From the NCBI GenBank assembly GCA_963691705.1, contig OY829542.1:2611688-2675687 (forward strand): a stretch of DNA of 64,000 nucleotides, given 5' to 3'. The DNA comes from Viola odorata (Eukaryota; Streptophyta; Magnoliopsida; Malpighiales; Violaceae). The notes under the pieces were generated by a model. That model searched no databases, was not told the origin of the DNA, and was given only the letters and a program-made list of their open reading frames with translations. Shown here in pieces: positions 45,367 through 56,172 of the stretch. The translations under genes were made by a program, and so were the position numbers. Numbering within the stretch: the first letter of the stretch is position 1; each line of letters begins with the position of its first letter.

Positions 45367-46680
45367 ATGATAGATCTCATGGACTTGCAATTGGTGAAAA
45401 AGGGTCTTCTTGATTATACCAGGAGAAAGAAGAGGTTGGTTCTTTTGTTGACTGTTCTTGGTTTCTCTTCTTATGGTGCTTATAAAGCTTACAACTTTCC
45501 TTCAATAGCTGCGAAAAGAAGGAAAGTCTCAAAGCTTTTAGGGGTTTTAGCTACTCTGGTAGAAGTCATCTCTGATACTGCTGAAACAGTTGGAGTTGTC
45601 TCCAGAGACTTCAAAGATTTCCTGCAATCAGAATCTGACCAAATTCCCAATAGTTTGAAGCAAATCTCGAAAATTGCAAGGTCAGTTGAGTTTTCAGGGT
45701 CTGTTGTTAGCCTTACTCAAGCTTTGACTGCAGGAATTCTGCATGGTTATCAATATAGCTCAAGAACTGACAATGATGTTAGTGGCAATGGTAATCCAAG
45801 TTTCCTGGATCAGGTTTTCGACAAGCTTGCTACCCCAGCTGGGTCTGGTTTTGTTTCTGTTGTCGTTGGAAGCTTTGCCAGGAATCTGGTTATGGGCTTT
45901 TATCAAGATGGGGAGGCTAGTCGGCGGTTGAATTCAAATTTGGATTTAACCTCTGCAACTACTGCTAACCATGTTGGTTCAGAAACAAATTCTATGCAAC
46001 AGTTGGTGGATGTGGTTTGTGGTGATAAGTGTAAAGACCTTATTGGTGATTGTGTCCAGTTGTTTGTGAGCACTGCTGTTGCTGTTTATCTTGATAAGAC
46101 AATGCATATCAACCTCTATGATGACATGATCGCCGGACTGACTAATCCCAAACATGAAAGAGAAGTCAGAGATGTGCTGGTATCTGTCTGTAACGGTGCA
46201 GTCGAGACTCTTGTGAAGACCTCTCATCAGGTATTGACCAGTGCTGATCCTAACCCAAAACCGGGTTTAGGTTCTCCTTACTCTGCCATTGATGAAAGAG
46301 AAGATGCAAAAGGGAATGAGCTCTCTATGAATGGAGAATATTCAAGTGAATTGAAATCAAGAAACTCATGCGATGAGGTTAAGGAGAATGGATGGGTTAG
46401 TAAGGTGTCGTCTACTCTGGCCGTGCCCAGCAACAGAAATCTTGTTCTTGATGTTACCGGTAGGGTTACATTCGAGACAGTTAGATCTTTCCTGGAGTTT
46501 CTTATGGAGAAAGTATATGGGGAAATACGGAGGTGCGTTGCTACCATTTACGAGGTTGTTGTTGACAGCGGACTAGAGTTTACAAGATATGTCTCTGCAA
46601 AATCCTCTGTTGCGGTAACTGTATGGCTTTCTTTGTGCTTGCACGTATTGGACGGTGCTTGGATTTTGGTTCCAGCCTAA
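45367..46680 (+). CDS. PHLOEM PROTEIN 2-LIKE A10 (PP2-A10)-like protein
   Basis: A single-exon gene of 437 residues. The first ATG (45367) gives MIDLMDLQLVKKG; a second in-frame ATG at 45379 gives MDLQLVKKG, the start I recall for the family, so either may be used. A membrane-like stretch RLVLLLTVLGFSSYGAYKAY (about 22-41) is followed by KRRKVSKLLGVLATLVEVIS, then DFKDFLQSESDQIPNSLKQI and KIARSVEFSGSVVSLTQAL. The C-terminus is hydrophobic (VTVWLSLCLHVLDGAWILV). Despite the name, this group lacks the PP2 lectin domain, and nothing here shows one. It is probably a membrane protein; function is unknown. A frame extending upstream starts only at a TTG and is disregarded. Confidence 0.88.
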   Translation: MIDLMDLQLVKKGLLDYTRRKKRLVLLLTVLGFSSYGAYKAYNFPSIAAKRRKVSKLLGVLATLVEVISDTAETVGVVSRDFKDFLQSESDQIPNSLKQISKIARSVEFSGSVVSLTQALTAGILHGYQYSSRTDNDVSGNGNPSFLDQVFDKLATPAGSGFVSVVVGSFARNLVMGFYQDGEASRRLNSNLDLTSATTANHVGSETNSMQQLVDVVCGDKCKDLIGDCVQLFVSTAVAVYLDKTMHINLYDDMIAGLTNPKHEREVRDVLVSVCNGAVETLVKTSHQVLTSADPNPKPGLGSPYSAIDEREDAKGNELSMNGEYSSELKSRNSCDEVKENGWVSKVSSTLAVPSNRNLVLDVTGRVTFETVRSFLEFLMEKVYGEIRRCVATIYEVVVDSGLEFTRYVSAKSSVAVTVWLSLCLHVLDGAWILVPA

Positions 46681-47980
46681 AGATGTTGGCATTTTTACTG
46701 AATCACGCGCGACGGCCTTGAATTTGTGTATTTGTGCATCTAATTTCTTTGTATAGCTTTATAATCTTCTTATACCAGCAAATGTGAAGAATTTATTTTG
46801 ATGATTGAACAATACGTCGGACCCTGTATATTCCTTGTTTCTTCCTCCTTTGGCATTTCTTCTTTTGGTTACATTCAAGAGCACAACTGTGCGTTTAAAC
46901 GAAACTCGTCGAGTTTTACCGTGTAATGATCGCCCTCCAGCAATCTTGCATTTGTTATTGGAATGTAGTTTGAGTACAGAAACCCTAACCCATTGGTATG
47001 TTATGGTTCTTGTGCACCTACCAATATCATGCATGATACATCTGTTTGTTTGCATAGCCAAGATTTGCAAATGATAGGTGGCGTCTTTCTTTTTCTTTTT
47101 TTGTGATAGGCGGTTTGAAACCGGAAAACAATCACCGAGCAGCATGGCCGGTGGCGATAAAAGCAGCCTTTGCAGGATGAGTAATGTCGTCACAAATTGC
47201 GGCTTGCCAAATTGCCTTTTTCTGTTGCAGGATCTTCTCTTTAAAGCATGGGACAACAGGATTTAGATAAGCATTGAATTGACTTGAGTAGTTATTACTA
47301 TCCCGCTAGTTGACAATGTTTTGCATGTTCTTCCATGTATTATGCCATATCATACGTAGAATTTCTTGAAACATTGCATCACCATCGCCTCCAGACCTTT
47401 GAAAGCATGGCGTCACAAGAATTTGCTCCGTTCAAGACTGAATCTACTTTTGGATTTATATTTCATTAGGGTATAACCTTCTGCAGTTGAGTCATACCGT
47501 GTTGTAAGACTGGCCCGACCTAACCCACCGGAGCTGAGAAAGACCAAGAACCGAACGGAGTCCTGTTTGAGCTATAAACCCCAGTTCGAACTTGGTCAAA
47601 CCTCAAACCTCTCAAACCTTAGACCCCAGTTCGAGTTTTAGGAAATTGAATCACTCTGCATAATAAGAAGAGAAAATTCTCTTACTTCTTTTTCTTGTTT
47701 TGTAATGTGAACCCAAGGTTCAATAACATGGTTCTTATGTGTAAATCATAGGGCAGTTTAGCATGAAATTGCATTGCCCATCTTCTTTGACCAAAAACAA
47801 ACAAATTATGTAACTAACCGAGTTCATCCCATCTCCCCACCTGGGTCCCATATAAATGTATATCAGCTTTTGGAGTGTGCAAATTCTACACTGCGTCCAG
47901 CTTCGACGAGCATGATCACATTGAGCCACTTCAGCAAGCAAACTGGAAAAAAACACATTCCAATTGCGGAAGCAATATCG
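46681..47980. other. Spacer and 3' flanks between convergent genes
   Basis: AATAAATTAA-like signals are weak. The minus strand at about 47130-47250 can be read as QQKKAIWQAAICDDITHPAK, which looks protein-like, but I cannot assign it to a family and it has no splice context. About 47735-47980 is probably 3' untranslated sequence of the small membrane-protein gene. Confidence 0.4.
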
Positions 47981-50336
47981 CTACGTCGAACTTGAGTCAG
48001 TTTCTTTTGCAGCTGCCTCTTCTTGAAGCTTCTTTTTCCAGTATTCTTCAAGTGGTGGGCCAAATATAGCCTTTCCTGAGACAACTCCAATCCTGCAAAC
48101 ATCGACACAAGTTTACTTCCAAAGCTTCAAAATCATGTCATTTTAACTGAACACTAGGGTCCGTTACGCAAAATAACAAGATAAGATAAGCATTTATTCG
48201 ATTCTGGTCTTTACAGCTCCGCAAACCAATAGCAATTAAAGCTCAAGATTCACCATCATAGTCTAACCAACTAACCTCAGATTATGTTATCCAGCAGATC
48301 TATAACATTCCAAAATAGAAAATAAATGAAGCTTAAGAGGTAATGAACTCCAATTATATTTTTGTTTCCGAAGTCTTCACATATGCACCTTTAGGTTAAG
48401 ATTCATATGGCAATATTTGTGCCTCCTTTTGTAGGCCATGGCACCATGTTTCCTCATTTCAAGTTCTTGAGTCCTTAAAAGGCATTTTATGGATCTCTAA
48501 ATGAACCACATTCAGAACACTAACGAAAGACGATTGCACTAACAAAAACAGGACAAATTATCACCTGAATCAAGAAAAATATTTTAATAAAACCAAATCA
48601 AGAGAAAAGAAAGCATTCTAAGGCTTCGAGAATCTGCCAAGAGCCTACAGGCATTCTTGAAAAGAGCCCCCAGAGCAGAATGTCAGGAACAATAGATTCA
48701 GTGGGGGGGTGGAATAGTTCTCTGCAAGATGCACAAGTCCACCCAATGCAAATACCACAAACTACAGAAGGCATACATCCTCATATAATATTGGAGTCAC
48801 CATTCTGCTCAGAGCCAACCACGTCTGAGAGTATCTTACACAAAAAAATGCAGACATTGCTCAATGTATCCCCACCCACCAGGAAGTAGAAGAAAAGTTA
48901 ACTATGTAAAATCCTTGCCTGCTAATCTCAACTTCCTAAGAGAACAGACAGGACATCTTGAGGTACAAAAAGGTTGCAAGATTGTCAAAATAAACGTGAG
49001 ATTTATGCAAAAGGGAGTGACCTTATAGACACCTATGCTGCAAGAATAACAATTGAAGAAGAATAAATAACTGATATGGTGCATTACTTTTGCGCTCATC
49101 ATGGCAAAACTGAAAAACTGAGGCAATTGAAAGAATCTAATTACAACCAATATGAAAAAGAAAGAGATGAACTACTTTGTGCTTGATCTTTTAGTAAATT
49201 TCCCTTTAAAGTAGCAAAGATGTTTCAAGAAGAAACCTCAACTCTCACAAACGACGCACACAACTTTTTCAACTATGAATCAGGAATATAGTATCAAGGC
49301 AAAAGGGTGGCAAGATTTTCTCAAGAAATTAATGCAAAAGAAGTGCTCTCAATACAACCAACAGTGCATGTGAAAAAGTAAGCATTCAAGTACAGTGAAA
49401 ACTGAGGTAATTCAGAAAAGCTAGATTGCAATAAATTAGAACAAAAGACAGCGTGTTACAAAGGAAATAGGAAGAGCTGACAGATTGCATGCTCGATTTC
49501 TCGTCATTTTCCTTTATCTTGAAAAATGTTTTTGGACTTAATGTTAGTTGAAAACGGGGATAGCTAAATGCAAAGCATTTTTAGAGGCATAAGAAACCTT
49601 TATTTTTTTAAATGGACGGATTGAATTCGCCATATTTCGTGGATGGAGCCCCGCCTTATCGAATTACAGGAATAATGAAGGTTTATCACATTTGTAAAAC
49701 ACAACTTTCACACTCATAAAAAGTTCACACTTTAGATCATGTTATGCAGACATTGAAGTGGAAGACCTTCCTCTTATACTGCCAGTTGCCACCATCAGTA
49801 ACTTTTAAAACACATACGGAGTTCAGTGCTACTAGGTTTCTCCAATACTGATCTCAAGAGCTTCTATCCCTAAAAATCACTCCGTACAATATATACATAC
49901 ATTGCAAACTCCAAAAGGTTTGGTTCAAAAGCTTACAATAATAGATGCAGTGACACACTCTATGAAATCGAATTTGGCAAGAAAATGATTCATCAACATG
50001 GGTATTATAGCTATAAGGGAATTAGTCCTAAGACATTCAGTAACTCACACATAAAAACTGCTTCGTACATCAGCACCTAAACGAATGTAATATAGGAATC
50101 AAAGGCTGAGCAAGAGCAAACCAAATTGGATAACTTTGCATAACCAAAACTAGATTTAAAACAAAAAAGGGTATGAGAAAAATATTATCTTGAGATCAAA
50201 AACGTGAAGAAAAACAAGTAAACAGAATCAAAAATCATTTGTATTTGCATATGAACATCAAGGATAAAGTGGTGGGAACTCACACTACTGCTCCAATGAC
50301 CATAGGGAATGAGAGAAACCTGCTTCTAAAGAACAT
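47981..50336 (-). CDS. Small single-span membrane protein (54 residues), two exons
   Basis: Exon 1 (50336-50284) encodes MFFRSRFLSFPMVIGAV and breaks at GTAGT|GTGAGT. Exon 2 (48092-47981), after GTTTGCAG, continues VIGVVSGKAIFGPPLEEYWK, then KKLQEEAAAKETDSSST and a stop. The phase fits (two bases plus one), joining the hydrophobic halves FLSFPMVIGAV and VIGVVSGKAIF into one membrane span. The short basic start and the charged C-terminal helix (EEYWKKKLQEEAAAKE) suggest a small organelle-membrane or ER tail-in-cytosol protein. I recall similar short plant proteins of unknown function but no name. The 2,191-base intron is long for so small a gene. Each exon alone is too short to be noticed by open-frame length. 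Confidence 0.7.
48093..50283 (-). other. 2.2-kb intron of the small membrane-protein gene
   Basis: Bounded by GT (50283-50282) and AG (48094-48093) on the minus strand. I find no nested gene, element ends or RNA gene inside. Open frames in it (for example 48680-48889) are short and unrecognisable. Confidence 0.55.
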
Positions 50337-51361
50337 TTTGACCAACTTCTTGGATCTCAAAGATCTATAAGATCACTTTCTCCTTATGATGTCCGTCAAT
50401 TTCAGGGTTTTCTTTTTCTCCAGCTTCTTTCCATCGGAGGGTTTTAGAAATTGTGAATTTGGAGTTTCTGATTATTTATAAACGGGCTTGAAAATGTAAG
50501 ATCAAGCCCACTGTAGTTTTGTTTGTACAGAGCCCTTTTTTCTATAAGAAGAACAAAGCCCGTTAATAAATTCCACGTAGCCCAATACTTGAGATTCTTA
50601 TCATTGCTTCTATTAAAAAACAATACGCTTTTTTCAATAAAGTTGTTTGACAAAAGTTTAAAGAGTTGAAGATCGATATTTATAAATATATATACACACG
50701 ATATATTTATTTGAAAGTTATTTATTTAAATTAAAATAAAATATAATTTAATTAGAAATATATAAACTTTGAATTTATAAGTTTGCAGCTTAAGCGTACC
50801 TCTAATAAATTAGAAATGATTAGATTTCGATAAACCCCGATTATTTATCATTAAGATTTTATACCAATAAACATAATTCCCATGAGGTTCGTTTCAATAC
50901 AAATAAACTGTAAAATGTTAGCAAAATAAAAACACCCATTATATTGTTCATTGAAACCCAATTTTTTACTGTTTTTTTGCAAATTCTTTCAATTAATACG
51001 AGAGCTTGATTCGCATAATCTAATATAAAACTAAAACATGCACATATTTGAGTTTATCGTGTGAGATAGATATTTTAAGGATAAAAAGATGAATCCTCAT
51101 CGGTGAACAATTATGCATAAATGTAAGGAAATAAGGGTGGGTGATGATGACATAAATGAGTCTAATTTTACAATGATGAAGATGGGATGAAGCTTGTGAA
51201 AAATTATATGCTTTTTATTATCCTTAGATGTTGCAAGTAATTTCATGTGACTGTTGGATAACACCCACCGCCCAACATTTACTATTATCACCAAATTGGA
51301 ATCCAAATTGAAATCATCAAAATCCAATCTCCTCCCATTTTTTCCCTTTCAACTCATAAAA
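50337..51361. other. Spacer between divergent genes
   Basis: Contains the upstream regions of the small membrane-protein gene (minus) and of the TRM/DUF3741 gene (plus). No other feature seen. Confidence 0.5.
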
Positions 51362-52132
51362 ATGAAAGATTTCTCATTTTTCCACCTAAAGAACTTATCT
51401 TTAGGACCCAAGATCAGGAAAAAAAGAATGACAAGTTTCTGCAACTCAGATGCCTCCACTTCTACACTCAACCAACAAAACAGAGAGAACCCCTGTTTTT
51501 TCCTCACTTCCCCTGTTCCACCAGAAGAAACAGAGCAGCCTCAGACATTGGAAGAGATGATTCTGCAGCTAGAGATAGAAGAGCAGGAGGAGATCATTGC
51601 TGCAACAAGAAGAAGGAGTAATTTGGGTAGAATGTCATGTGTTGAGAATTCTGATATCTTGAGGTCCGCAAGAAACGCATTGAATCAGTACCCTCGTTTC
51701 TCTCTTGACGGGAAAGATGCAATGTACAGGTCTTCTTTCAGGAATCCTGATCGAGGAAGGAAATCAGTTTGCTGTGATCATGGGATTAGAGAGAGGATGG
51801 GATATAATAATTTGAAAAGAGGAGGAGGAGGGGTGTCGATTTTGAGAGGGGAGAGTGTGGTTTGGTGCAAACCAGGAGTGGTGGCCAAATTAATGGGGCT
51901 AGAATCAATTCCTGTCCCAATTAGGAAAAGCAGAGGAACAGTTATGGATTCTTTCCTGAAGAGGGAAAATGCAAGGATGAGAGGTGAAAGACATGAACTT
52001 TTTGATAGAAGGAAAAAGATTGGTAATAAGAATGGATCGTTTTGTGTCATGAAGCCAGTTGCAGAAGCAGAGCCAGCAGGGCCAGGGGTTTATGGTGCTG
52101 GAGGTTGGCCAACCAGAGGTTTTCGGTATTAG
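51362..52132 (+). CDS. TRM/LONGIFOLIA-related protein with DUF3741 motif
   Basis: A 256-residue single-exon protein. The ATG at 51362 gives MKDFSFFHLKNLSLGP; the frame extends upstream only from a TTG. The key motif is VVAKLMGLESIPV (173-185), the V-A-(R/K)-L-M-G-L-(D/E)-x-(M/I)-P signature of DUF3741-associated and TRM (TON1-recruiting motif) proteins. Before it is an acidic helix LEEMILQLEIEEQEEIIAA (about 63-81) and a Ser/Arg region. The tail ends GAGGWPTRGFRY. Longer TRMs bind microtubule-organising TON1 and shape cells. This short protein keeps the DUF3741 motif but I see no clear C-terminal TON1-binding motif, so the same role is uncertain. Confidence 0.75.
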   Translation: MKDFSFFHLKNLSLGPKIRKKRMTSFCNSDASTSTLNQQNRENPCFFLTSPVPPEETEQPQTLEEMILQLEIEEQEEIIAATRRRSNLGRMSCVENSDILRSARNALNQYPRFSLDGKDAMYRSSFRNPDRGRKSVCCDHGIRERMGYNNLKRGGGGVSILRGESVVWCKPGVVAKLMGLESIPVPIRKSRGTVMDSFLKRENARMRGERHELFDRRKKIGNKNGSFCVMKPVAEAEPAGPGVYGAGGWPTRGFRY

Positions 52133-54215
52133 AGATTGTTGTGTTCATTTTTGTTTCAACAAAATGTCAAATTCCTACCTGTGTTGATTAGAATCTTGTA
52201 AATTGAAATCTACGGAGCTTCTAACTTGGAATTTCTATTTGGAAAATAGATATCATTCGATCTCTCTTTCTTCAAGAAAACTAATCTTATTTGATTATGG
52301 ATTATCGTCTACTTTTAAAAAAAAAACTTTATCATAATGATTTATTATATTCTTTTCATTCTGTGACTACGATAGACAAACTCAAGTCAGAAATGTCTAG
52401 TCCGTCCAACTGTTGGTACTGTACAACCATTATGCACAACAATTGCTGCCTGGCTTAATTGTCCTTGTAAGATTTTTGTCAACACAGCCAATTTCACTTA
52501 CAAAAGTATAGTAAGATTCTTGTCCTTATTGATGGATGCTGCTTCGTTATCCTGCACGATACAATAGGAAGTTAACGTGATTCATATCTATGGAGAAACC
52601 AATTCAATTTTAACTAAATCAGCTTTCTAACTCTATACACACTACATTACCTTTGGCTTCATATTGGCTTAATTATGGTTTTCCCGATATGAACTCAACA
52701 TAATTAACTTGTTGCTTTTTGCTTTCTTGTATGAAAATAAGAATAAAGTATACTGACTCTTTTTTTCTTTGCTGAAAAAAGCTCTTTATATAATCAGCAA
52801 ATGGGCCAAACCCAATAGCGAACTTGGGCTTCACAGTTTCGGGCTTGATCAGACCCAGTTAACTAATATTACCCAAAAAAGAAATACTCAATTACTCGTA
52901 CATCTTACTAAATTTTCATACTAATTTATACTATACTTCACTTTAAAACATTCATGTTTCATGCCAATCACTGTGAATTTTTTTTAAAATTTATTAGTAT
53001 GAATAGTGTTATTTCATTTTATATAAGCTAGATACAGTATATTTTTAATTACAAATAAATAAATATATTAGTACTACTTCATAAGAATTAAGCATATTTA
53101 AGCTTAGTACGCTGACGATTAACACCAATTTTACTTTAAACTTCATATTCTGTATTGATCTGAACCTGATCTCTTAATTAAAAAATAATAATAATCTAGC
53201 ATGCCAGTGGCGTACGTTAGCCAATGTGTAAACAAATATTCACATTGCTGTATGAACAAATGTTCATACAAACTAATTGTATGCCGACATGACAAGAGTT
53301 GAGTTTGAACAAAAAGTTCCGTGAAACAACCTTAAAGGATAAACTGATTATTTCCCCTCAAAGCTTCTCTTATCTGATGGTACGAGAGTGTCTACGTATA
53401 TAGTGTCAGGATACTATCGATGTCTATTTCTCCTAAAATTATTTCCTCCAGAAAAATAATTCAATTCTTTCATGTTACTCCATTATTTCATTTCTTCTCT
53501 AAGAAATTTTTATCCAAACTTCACCAGTGATTTACTATGCTATCGTGCACCATTATAAGTTGAGAACACTTTATATCGTCCAAAAGTAATTTATATATAT
53601 TAGCTTTATAAACACTCAAAGAGTTTGTGTTTGAATTGAATTCCACTGGTTAATTTCTAAAATAAAAAGATAATCCACTAAAAGTTTTGTTTTATTTTAT
53701 TCAATCACATGTAAAATGTGTTCCAAAATGATTAATTGCATTTATGTTGCGAATAAAATTAGTCCAATGACGATAATTCGTACTTGAAAATGATATTGTT
53801 GAATAAATGATTTTAACTTAAAATCATTATATCAACAATTATTATGGAGAAAAAAACAATCACGGAAATTAGAATATTTAGATCAACATGATTAAGATCA
53901 GTTTTAGCCTAGTGAGTTTAGTACAAGTTTGAATAATCATGAGTTTTATTTTTTTAACAGCTAAAGACGGGATTCGAATTTTTACTAATACTTTTGTCAC
54001 CAATAACAAAACAATCGAATTACAGATTTATGGGCGCAATTATGAGAAAATAAAAAAATAAAAAATTGAGTTAAGACTAAAAAAAGGGAGGGTGGCCAGA
54101 ACATATTTGGAAGACAGCTGGCTAGGTGTGAAACGGGCACGTCATTAATAGAATACACAATTGGCCAAAGTACATGCATCTAATGATTCTAATTAAGTCC
54201 AGTGGAGCATATATA
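52133..54215. other. AT-rich spacer
   Basis: 3' flank of the TRM-like gene, then about 2 kb with no recognisable gene, RNA or complete mobile element. Confidence 0.5.
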
Positions 54216-54392
54216 CGTATAGACTCACTATTTGAGATAATTTTAGCTCGAATTTTTTCTCGGACGTACGTTAAGAATTAAAGTACGTTAGAAAAAAAGT
54301 ACAAAATTTTTTGGGGTCAAATAGTGAATCATCCGACTTTCTTAAAATGCATGTCGAAACAGTACGCGTTTATTAAAAAAGGACGGAGGGAG
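54216..54392. mobile_element. Stowaway-like MITE (family A), left end degraded
   Basis: The right end AAAAAAGGACGGAGGGAG followed by TA and the core (GACTCACTATTTGAGATAA facing GGGGTCAAATAGTGAATC around ACGTACGTTAAGAATTAA) are clear. A matching CTCCC left terminus is missing, so the border is approximate. Confidence 0.75.
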
Positions 54393-54904
54393 TATGAAGA
54401 TTAAGTTTGTGGTAGATAGATGTTTGCAGTAATTAAACAGTACTATTAGTGTTTTAACCATTGAGAGATTTTGGAAGCTTAGACACGGCATTGATTTTGA
54501 AGTTGTTAGTCAAAAATGATTATTATTAGTCACTCTAAACACACGTACTCCCGATAACTTTGACGTAAATAACATTATAGTTTAATTAATTAATACATAT
54601 TAATCTTACGACTATATAAATTATAAATTCAATTAAAAAAAAGTCAGTTTGAATAACATCTACATTCGTATATTTAAATAATGACTAATAAATAAGTCAA
54701 ATCAATATGTAATTTATTTGTTTTCGCATATATTTTTCGTGGATGATAAACTAACAATTGAATTCAAGCCTATCTCTAGCTTGCTATGGTTACCAACAAC
54801 ACGCCGTTTCCTCCAAAGTGAAAGCAAACATAATTCCATGGTCGTGAAAAGAAGAAGGAAACTTACGGAAAAATTTTTGGTGCATCATGATATACCTATA
54901 TTAT

Positions 54905-54989
54905 GATCTAGGATGATGACACCTGCCCCAAATAGTATTAGAATACCACTATTCTTGACATTTTTATACACGTGTCATCATCCTACATC
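54905..54989. repeat. Short hairpin with 21-base arms
   Basis: The left arm GATCTAGGATGATGACACCTG pairs with the right arm CACGTGTCATCATCCTACATC (54969-54989) with two mismatches, around a loop of about 43 bases. The right arm contains CACGTG, a G-box core. It lies about 230 bases downstream of the phytosulfokine gene's stop codon. Confidence 0.65.
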
Positions 54990-55171
54990 ATGATGTAGTA
55001 CCCAAGTTTTACTCGAAACCTAACATGAAGTAGAAGTAGCGTTGCATATAATTAATCCACAACAAGCTCATAATTAGTGTATTATTAATAATTATTTAAA
55101 ACTTACATTACGTAAATGAAAATTAACAAAAGAAGAAGAAAACACTTTTGTTGTACATATCCTATATATAG

Positions 55172-55189
55172 AGAGAGAGAGAGAGATAT
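55172..55189. repeat. GA microsatellite
   Basis: About eight GA units in the 3' flank of the phytosulfokine gene. Confidence 0.7.
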
Positions 55190-55220
55190 AGATTATGATT
55201 AATTAATTTTAATTAGTAGT

Positions 55221-55615
55221 TTATGGATTGTGCTTCTGGGTATAGATATAGTCGATGTGAGCAGCAAGAGTTCTTCTCATCAAGCACTCTTCCTCTCCTA
55301 CTCCTTCACACCTCTCTTCCACTTCCTCTACACCACCCTGCATCATTAATGAACAATTAATTAACAAACATAAGCAACGAAACTTGTAGTAACTAAATGA
55401 CACTTTTGTTTGTAGTAACTTGTAGTATCCAAACAAAATTTACAGAGAAAAAAAAGAATGAAAAGAAGAAGCTTCAATTGATTACAAACCTGGAGTTGGT
55501 CCTTGACCATGGTCGAACCATTAGGGAAGCCGGGGTTGGGCCGGGAAGCATTGGCTATGGCGGAACAAAATAGGAGAGCTATCAAGAACAAGGTGACAAT
55601 CTTAGACTTGGCCAT
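55221..55615 (-). CDS. PSK: Phytosulfokine (PSK) precursor
   Basis: Two exons on the minus strand, 55615-55490 and 55337-55221, phase 0, 80 residues, the usual size and one-intron structure of PSK genes. Residues 1-23 (MAKSKIVTLFLIALLFCSAI then ANA) form a secretory signal peptide. The pentapeptide YIYTQ sits at 72-76 within AHIDYIYTQKHNP, with the Asp just before the first Tyr that tyrosylprotein sulfotransferase needs. A Cys pair (RCEG...EECL) and an acidic stretch precede it, as in other PSKs. After sulfation of both tyrosines and proteolytic release, PSK is sensed in the apoplast by the LRR receptor kinase PSKR1 and promotes growth and modulates immunity (family knowledge). A TATA-like TATTATATATAC lies about 75-90 bases upstream. 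Confidence 0.95.
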
Positions 55616-55689
55616 TAATTATCAGCTTTGATTTATAATTTGTTAACTTAGCTTATATTTGGAGGTATAAGAAGATGAGTGTGTAATGT

Positions 55690-55704
55690 GGTGTATATAT
55701 AATA
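55690..55704 (-). promoter_or_regulatory. TATA box candidate of the PSK gene
   Basis: Minus strand reads CTTATTATATATACAC about 80 bases upstream of the ATG at 55615. Motif and spacing only. Confidence 0.5.
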
Positions 55705-55969
55705 AGGGGGAGTAGGTAGAAGAACCGGGTTTACGGTAGCATATAGTATAATTTTTTTTATTCAATTAATTAAAACAATTTTTTTCCCTAAAAAAATTAT
55801 AAATAAATAGTACTATAGTGTGAACTTGAGAGCTGATGATGTGGACTTCCTGTATAGCAGCTTTATAACAGCAAAAATAAAGAAAGTGAACACGTTAATA
55901 TTTTTGTAAGACTTTTTACAGAAAATGATTTTTTTATCCTCCAAGAGTCCTCTTATATTCTAAATTGAG

Positions 55970-56172
55970 ATAATTTTCGTGGAATTTAATTTTGGACACG
56001 TATATTGGGAATATCGGATGATTTATTGTTTGAAATAATTATATCCCTTACTTTTTTTGAACGTACGTTTGAAAAAAAATAAGAGGTATAATTGTCTCAA
56101 ACAGTAAATCATCCGATTTTTTTAGTATACGTATCCAAAATTAAAAAGACGTTTAATTAAACCGGAAGGGAG
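55970..56172. mobile_element. Stowaway-like MITE (family A), degraded left end
   Basis: The right end AATTAAACCGGAAGGGAG with TA is recognisable. Inside, GGATGATTTATTGTTTGA faces TCAAACAGTAAATCATCC around GAACGTACGTTTGAAA. The left terminus is altered, so its border is approximate. Confidence 0.7.

Noticed and set aside
46759..47256. 165-codon minus-strand open frame and an overlapping protein-like reading at 47130-47250
   Set aside because: No recognisable domain, no splice context, and the two readings are in different frames. The shorter one looks protein-like but cannot be assigned.
51254..51361. 36-codon upstream extension of the TRM-like frame
   Set aside because: Starts at TTG and has no resemblance to the family; the first ATG is 51362.
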